Source: Planctomycetota bacterium
Lineage (GTDB): Bacteria > Planctomycetota > Phycisphaerae > Tepidisphaerales > Tepidisphaeraceae
Direction: 5' to 3'
NCBI GenBank assembly: GCA_039182125.1
Contig: JBCDCH010000003.1
Location: forward strand, 1-64,000
DNA: 64,000 nt
Positions within the stretch are counted from its first letter, which is position 1; each line of letters opens with the position of its first letter. Made by a program: the position numbers and the translations under genes. Below are positions 24,901-30,900 of this stretch, piece by piece. The notes under the pieces are model-generated. The model searched no databases. It worked only from the letters and a program-made list of their open reading frames with translations, and was not told the DNA's origin.

Positions 24901-27900
24901 ACGTGAACGACAACGGCGACGGCACCTACACCGTTGTCGACAATCGCCCCGGCAGCCCCGACGGAACCGATTTGGTTCACGACGATGTCGAGCGACTCGT
25001 GTTCAGCAACGGCACGCTCGAACTCGCGACCGGTGCCTTCACCGGAACCGCCGGTAGTGAAAGCATCATCGGCACTGCGGCTGGTGAATATATCGATGGC
25101 CACCAAGGCAACGATACTATCGACGGTGGCGCTGGCGACGACACCATCACCGGCAGCAACGGCAAGGACAGCCACGATGGCGGCGATGGAACCGACACGA
25201 TCGACTACAGCTTTGTCGGTCCCAATACCGGGATGCACATCAATCTCGGTGCAGGTGAAATGGTGCATGATGGCTTCCGCGAAGACGTGATCAACTTCGA
25301 GAACGCCATCGCAACGCAGAACGATGACACGTTGACCGGCACCGCTGGCGATAACATCCTCGATGGTCGTGGCGGCGATGATCAGCTTTACGGCGGTACC
25401 GGTGACGACACCCTCATCGGTGGTGTGGGTGACGATACCGCCCACCTCACCGCCAACTTCGCCGATGTCACGATCACCGATAACGGCGATGGCACCTTCA
25501 CTGTCGACGGTCCTGACGGTACCGATGTCCTCGATGGCGTCGAAACCATCCAGTTCGCGGACGGAACTTACGATGTTGCCAGTGCCACGTTCGGAGGCAG
25601 CACCGGCGCGGACAACCTTGTTGGTGGCAATGCGGCGGATACTCTCGACGGCAACGCCGGCGACGACACACTTACCGGCGGCGCGGGTAACGATCTACTC
25701 ATCGGCGGCGATGGCAACGACGTCGCCACCTACGCCGGCAACTACCGTGACTACACGATCACCGACAACGGCGACGGCACCTACACCGTCACCGACAACG
25801 TCGGCACCGATGGCTCCGACACCGTCACCGACGACGTCGAAGTTCTTCAGTTCGCCGACGGTACCTACACCACCAACACCGGAACCTTCAACGGCACGAC
25901 CGGCGACGACTTGCTGGTCGGCAGCAGCGGCGGCGATACGATCCTTGGCCACGACGGCAACGACACGATCGACGGCGGAGCCAACGATGACCAGGTGACC
26001 GGCGGTGCCGGCGACGATGTGCTGCTCGACAGCAGCGGTTCGACCAACGACACCGCGCACTACTCGGGCAACTTCGCCGACTACACCGTGACCAACAACG
26101 GCGACGGCACTTACACCGTTACCGACAACCGTCCCGGCAGCCCCGACGGGACGGACACCGTCTCTGACGCGTTCGAACGGTTCATGTTCGCCGATGTGGC
26201 GTTCCGCACGGCCGACGACACGGTGATCGATGTCTACGACACGGACGTCCTTGCCGGCGGGGCGGGTGACGATCGGATCGATGGCGGCAGCGGTAACGAC
26301 ACCATCACCGGCGGCGCGGGCGACGACACGCTCATCAACGGCTCGGGTGCCGACACCTTCCAAGGTGGCGACAACACCGACACGGTTGTTTTTGCCGGTA
26401 ACATCGCTGACCACACCGTCACGGACAATGGCAATGGCACTTACGCCGTCACCGGGCCTAACGGCACCGACACCGTTCATGACGATGTCGAGATCCTCCA
26501 GTTCGACGATGCCACGCTGGCCCTCACGGATAACAAGATCACCGGCACCGCCGGCAACGATGACCTCACCGGTACCGGGGGTGACGAAGAACTCGACGGC
26601 GATGCTGGCGATGACACGCTTGCCGGTCTCGGTGGCGACGACACGCTCGTCGGCGGCGATGGCACGGATGTCGCCGTGTACGCCGGCAATTTCGCCGATT
26701 ACACCGTCGCCGACAACGGCGATGGCACACTGACCGTGACCGACAACCGCCCGGGTAGCCCGGACGGCACCGATACCGTCCACACCGACATTGAGATGCT
26801 CGAGTTCGCCGACGCCACCTACGACGTGGCCACCGCGACCTTCGAGGGTACCGGCGTCGGCGAAACGCTCACCGACAACGACGATGGACGCAACATCTTC
26901 GGCTCGGGCGGCGACGACACCATCGCGGGCAACGGCGGTGACGATTCCATCACCGGCGGTGCCGGTGACGACGTGCTCGACGGCGGCGCGGGTGCCGACA
27001 CTTTGCAGGGATGGGCGGATGACGATTCCATCACCGGCGGCACCGGCGACGACGTTCTCGACGGCAATGCCGGCCGTGACACGCTCCGCGGCGGTGACGG
27101 CAACGACGTGCTCTACGGCGGCGATGGCGACGACAGCCTCTTCGGTGACGCCGGCAATGACACGCTCTACGGCAGCCCCGGCAACGACACGCTCGAAGGT
27201 GGCGATGGTGACGATCTGTTGAGCGGCCGTGACGGCGACGATGTGCTCACCGGTGGTGCGGGCAACGACACGCTCCAGGGCGACGTCGGTGCCGACACGG
27301 GCGACGACATCGCCAACTACAGCGGCGACTACCGCGACTACGCCATCACCGACAACGGCGATGGTACCTTCACCGTCGCCGACAATCGCCCCGGCAGCCC
27401 CGACGGCACCGACCTCGTCTATGACACCGTCGAGACTCTCGTCTTCACGGACGGCACCTACACGACGGCCGACCAGACGTTCCGCGGCACCGCCGGTGCC
27501 GACGCCATGATCGGCTCGTCCGATGACGATCGCATCGATGCCGGTGCGGGTGATGACGGCATCGACGCGACCCTTGGCAACGACACCGCGCTAGGCAATG
27601 CCGGTGACGACACGATCGATGGCGGCCTTGGTGATGACCAACTTGACGGCGGGGCCGATGACGACTTGCTCATCGGCGGGGACGGCAACGACACCATCAT
27701 CGGCGGGGACGGCGACGATACCGCCGTCTTCACCGGGGACTTCCGTTTCTACACCGTCACCAACAACGGCGACGGCACCCTCACCGTCGACGGCCCCAAC
27801 GGCACCGACACGGTCCACACCGACGTCGAAACACTCGTCTTCGACGACGTGACCTACGATGTCGCGAGCGGTGCGTTCCGTGCCACCGAGTCCGGTGACA

Positions 27901-30900
27901 ACCTCACCGGCAGCGCCAACGACGAACGCATCGAACTCCTCGGCGATGACGACTACGTCAACGCCGAAGGCGGCGACGACACCGTCCTTGGCGGTAGCGG
28001 CGATGACACGATCGCTGGCTCCGACGGTGCTGACCAACTCTTCGGCGGCAGCGGGCAGGATCGGATCGACGGCGGCGAAGGCGATGATTATATCGACGGC
28101 GAAAGCCGCAGCGATACCCTCGTCGGCGGCAGCGGCAACGACACCCTCGTCGGCGGCGCTGGAAACGACACCGCCGTCTACACCGGCGACTGGGCCGACT
28201 ACACCGTCACCGACAACGGCGACGGCACCCTCACCGTCGCGGGTCCCGACGGTACCGATGTCGTCACCAACGACATCGAGCAGCTCCAGTTCGACGATGT
28301 CACCGTCGCGCTGGCCGATGCCGTCAACGACGCGCCGGTCGTCGATCATCCGATCGCCGATCAAGCGGCAACGGAAGATGTCCCGTTCAGCTTCCAGGTT
28401 CCGGCCAACGCGTTCAGCGATCCCGACGCGGGCGATGCGATCACGTACTCGGCCACGCTGAGCGACGGCAGCCCGCTGCCCGGTTGGCTGAGCTTCGACG
28501 CCAACACACGGACCTTCGCCGGCACTCCGACCAACAGCGATGTCGGTGCCGTGGACGTTCGCGTCACCGCCATCGACCTCGCCGGTGCGGCCGAGAGCGA
28601 TGTGTTCGCGCTGACCGTCGCCAACACCAACGACGCCCCGACGCTCGACAACGCGTTGGCCGATCAGGGCGCGACCGAGGATGCGGCGTTTAGCTACCAG
28701 TTCGCGTCGAACGCTTTTGGTGACATCGACGCCGGCGACACGCTCACCTACTCGGCAACGCTCACCAACGGCGATCCGCTGCCGAGTTGGCTCAGCTTCG
28801 ACGACGCGACACGCACGTTCACAGGCACGCCGGCGAATGTTGACGTTGGTACCCTCACCGTGCGCGTGACCGCCACGGACGGCAGCGGCGCGACGGCGAC
28901 CGACGACTTCGATCTCACCATCGCCAACGCCAACGACGCACCGGTTATCGATAACGGGCTCGCCGATCAAAGCGCAACGGAGGACGCGGCGTTCTCGTAT
29001 CAGTTTGCTTCCGATGCGTTTGGCGACCCCGACGTCGGCGACACGCTCACTTACGCGGCGACGCTCTCCAACGGCGATCCGTTGCCGAGCTGGCTGAGTT
29101 TCGACGATGCGACACGCACGTTCACCGGCACGCCGGTCAATGACGACGTCGGCGCGATCAACGTCCGCGTGACCGCGACCGACGGGGGCGGTGCGACGGT
29201 CACCGATGACTTCAGCCTCACCGTCGCGAACACCAACGACGCGCCGACGCTGGACAACGCACTCGTCGATCAGGCCGCGATCGAAGACGCCGCGTTCAGT
29301 TATCAGTTCGCATCCGACACGTTTGGCGACGTGGATGCGGGTGACACGCTGACTTATGCCGCGACCCTTGCCAACGGCGATCCGCTGCCGAACTGGCTGA
29401 GCTTCGATGACGCGACACGCACGTTCACCGGCATGCCGACCAACGACGACGTCGGTACGGTCACGATCCGTGTGACGGCGGACGATGGCAACGGCGGAAT
29501 CGCAACCGACGACTTCGATCTCACCGTTGCCAACACCAACGACGCCCCGACGCTCGACAACGCATTGGCGGATCAGAGCGCGACGGAGGACGTGGCGTTC
29601 AGCTACCAGTTCGCGGCGAACAGCTTCGGTGACGTGGATGCCGGCGACACGCTGACTTATGCCGCGACACTCGTGAACGGCGACCCGCTGCCGGCTTGGC
29701 TGAGCTTCGACGCGAACACCCGCACGTTCAGCGGGACGCCCGGGAACGGGGATGTCGGTGCCTTGGACGTTCGTGTCACCGCCACCGACGGCAGTGGTGA
29801 GACGGTCACCGACGATTTCGCTCTGACCGTGTCGAACGTCAACAACGCGCCGACCGATTTGGCGATCGACAACGACCAAGTGAGTGAGTCCGTCGCGCCT
29901 GGCACCCGCGTGGGAACGTTCACGGTCGCCGACATCGACGCGGCCGAGAATCACACGTTCGCATTGCTCGACGATGCCGACGGCCGGTTCACCATCGACG
30001 CCAACACGGGCGAACTCTTCGCCCAAGGGCCGTTCGACCACGAGACCGACACGCAGCACACCGTCCGCGTCGAGGTCGCCGACATCGCCGGCGCGACGTA
30101 TGCCGAGGACGTGATCATCGGCGTCACCGACAACGACGATCTGCCGACACTCTCGACCGTGGCAACGTTTGCCGCGACCGAAGACACCGGCCGGGCGTTG
30201 GCCTTCGCCGATCTCCTCGCCGCTTCGGACGCGTCCGATCCAGACGGCCCGATCGAAGGCTTCCTTATCGCGTCGATCGACGTGGGATCATTGCAGGTCA
30301 ACGGTACCGACGCGATCGCGGGCGTGACCGAGGTCCGTGCCGGTGACACGCTGGTCTGGACCGCGCCGTCGCACGCCGACGGCAACATCGCCGGCTTCCA
30401 GGTCCGTGCCATCGACGGGACGGGCAACCTCACCGACCCGGCCACCGTGGCGTTCGATGTCACGGCGGTTGCCGATGGGCCGACGATCACCGCGTCCGTG
30501 CCCTCGACGTCACCGGAAGACGCGAGCGTGCCGATCTCGATCGCCGTGGCCAGCGCCGACACCGACGGCAGCGAAACGCTTGCCGTGTCGATCGCCGGCG
30601 TGCCGACCGGCGCGACGCTCTCGGCCGGCGTTGATCAGGGCGGCGGCGTGTGGAGCGTCGATGTGGCCGATCTGTCCGGCCTGGCGTTCGAGCCTGCCGA
30701 CAACTTCAGCGGCCCGGTCCAACTCACGATCACCGCAACCGCCACCGAAGCCGCCAACGCCGACACGGCCACGTCGACGCAAACCCTCTCGTTCACCGTC
30801 GAGGGTGTCGCCGATGCCCCGACGCTGACGGTGTCCGACGCCTCGGGCGATGAGGACACGACGATCCCGCTGGCCATCGACGCCGGCCTGAACGACACCG

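Noticed and set aside
21420-25445. A 1,341-codon open frame on the minus strand inside the giant gene
   Set aside because: It mirrors the RTX repeats of the plus-strand gene; high G+C and Gly/Asp codon repetition keep the antisense frame open. It has no start context or recognisable domain.
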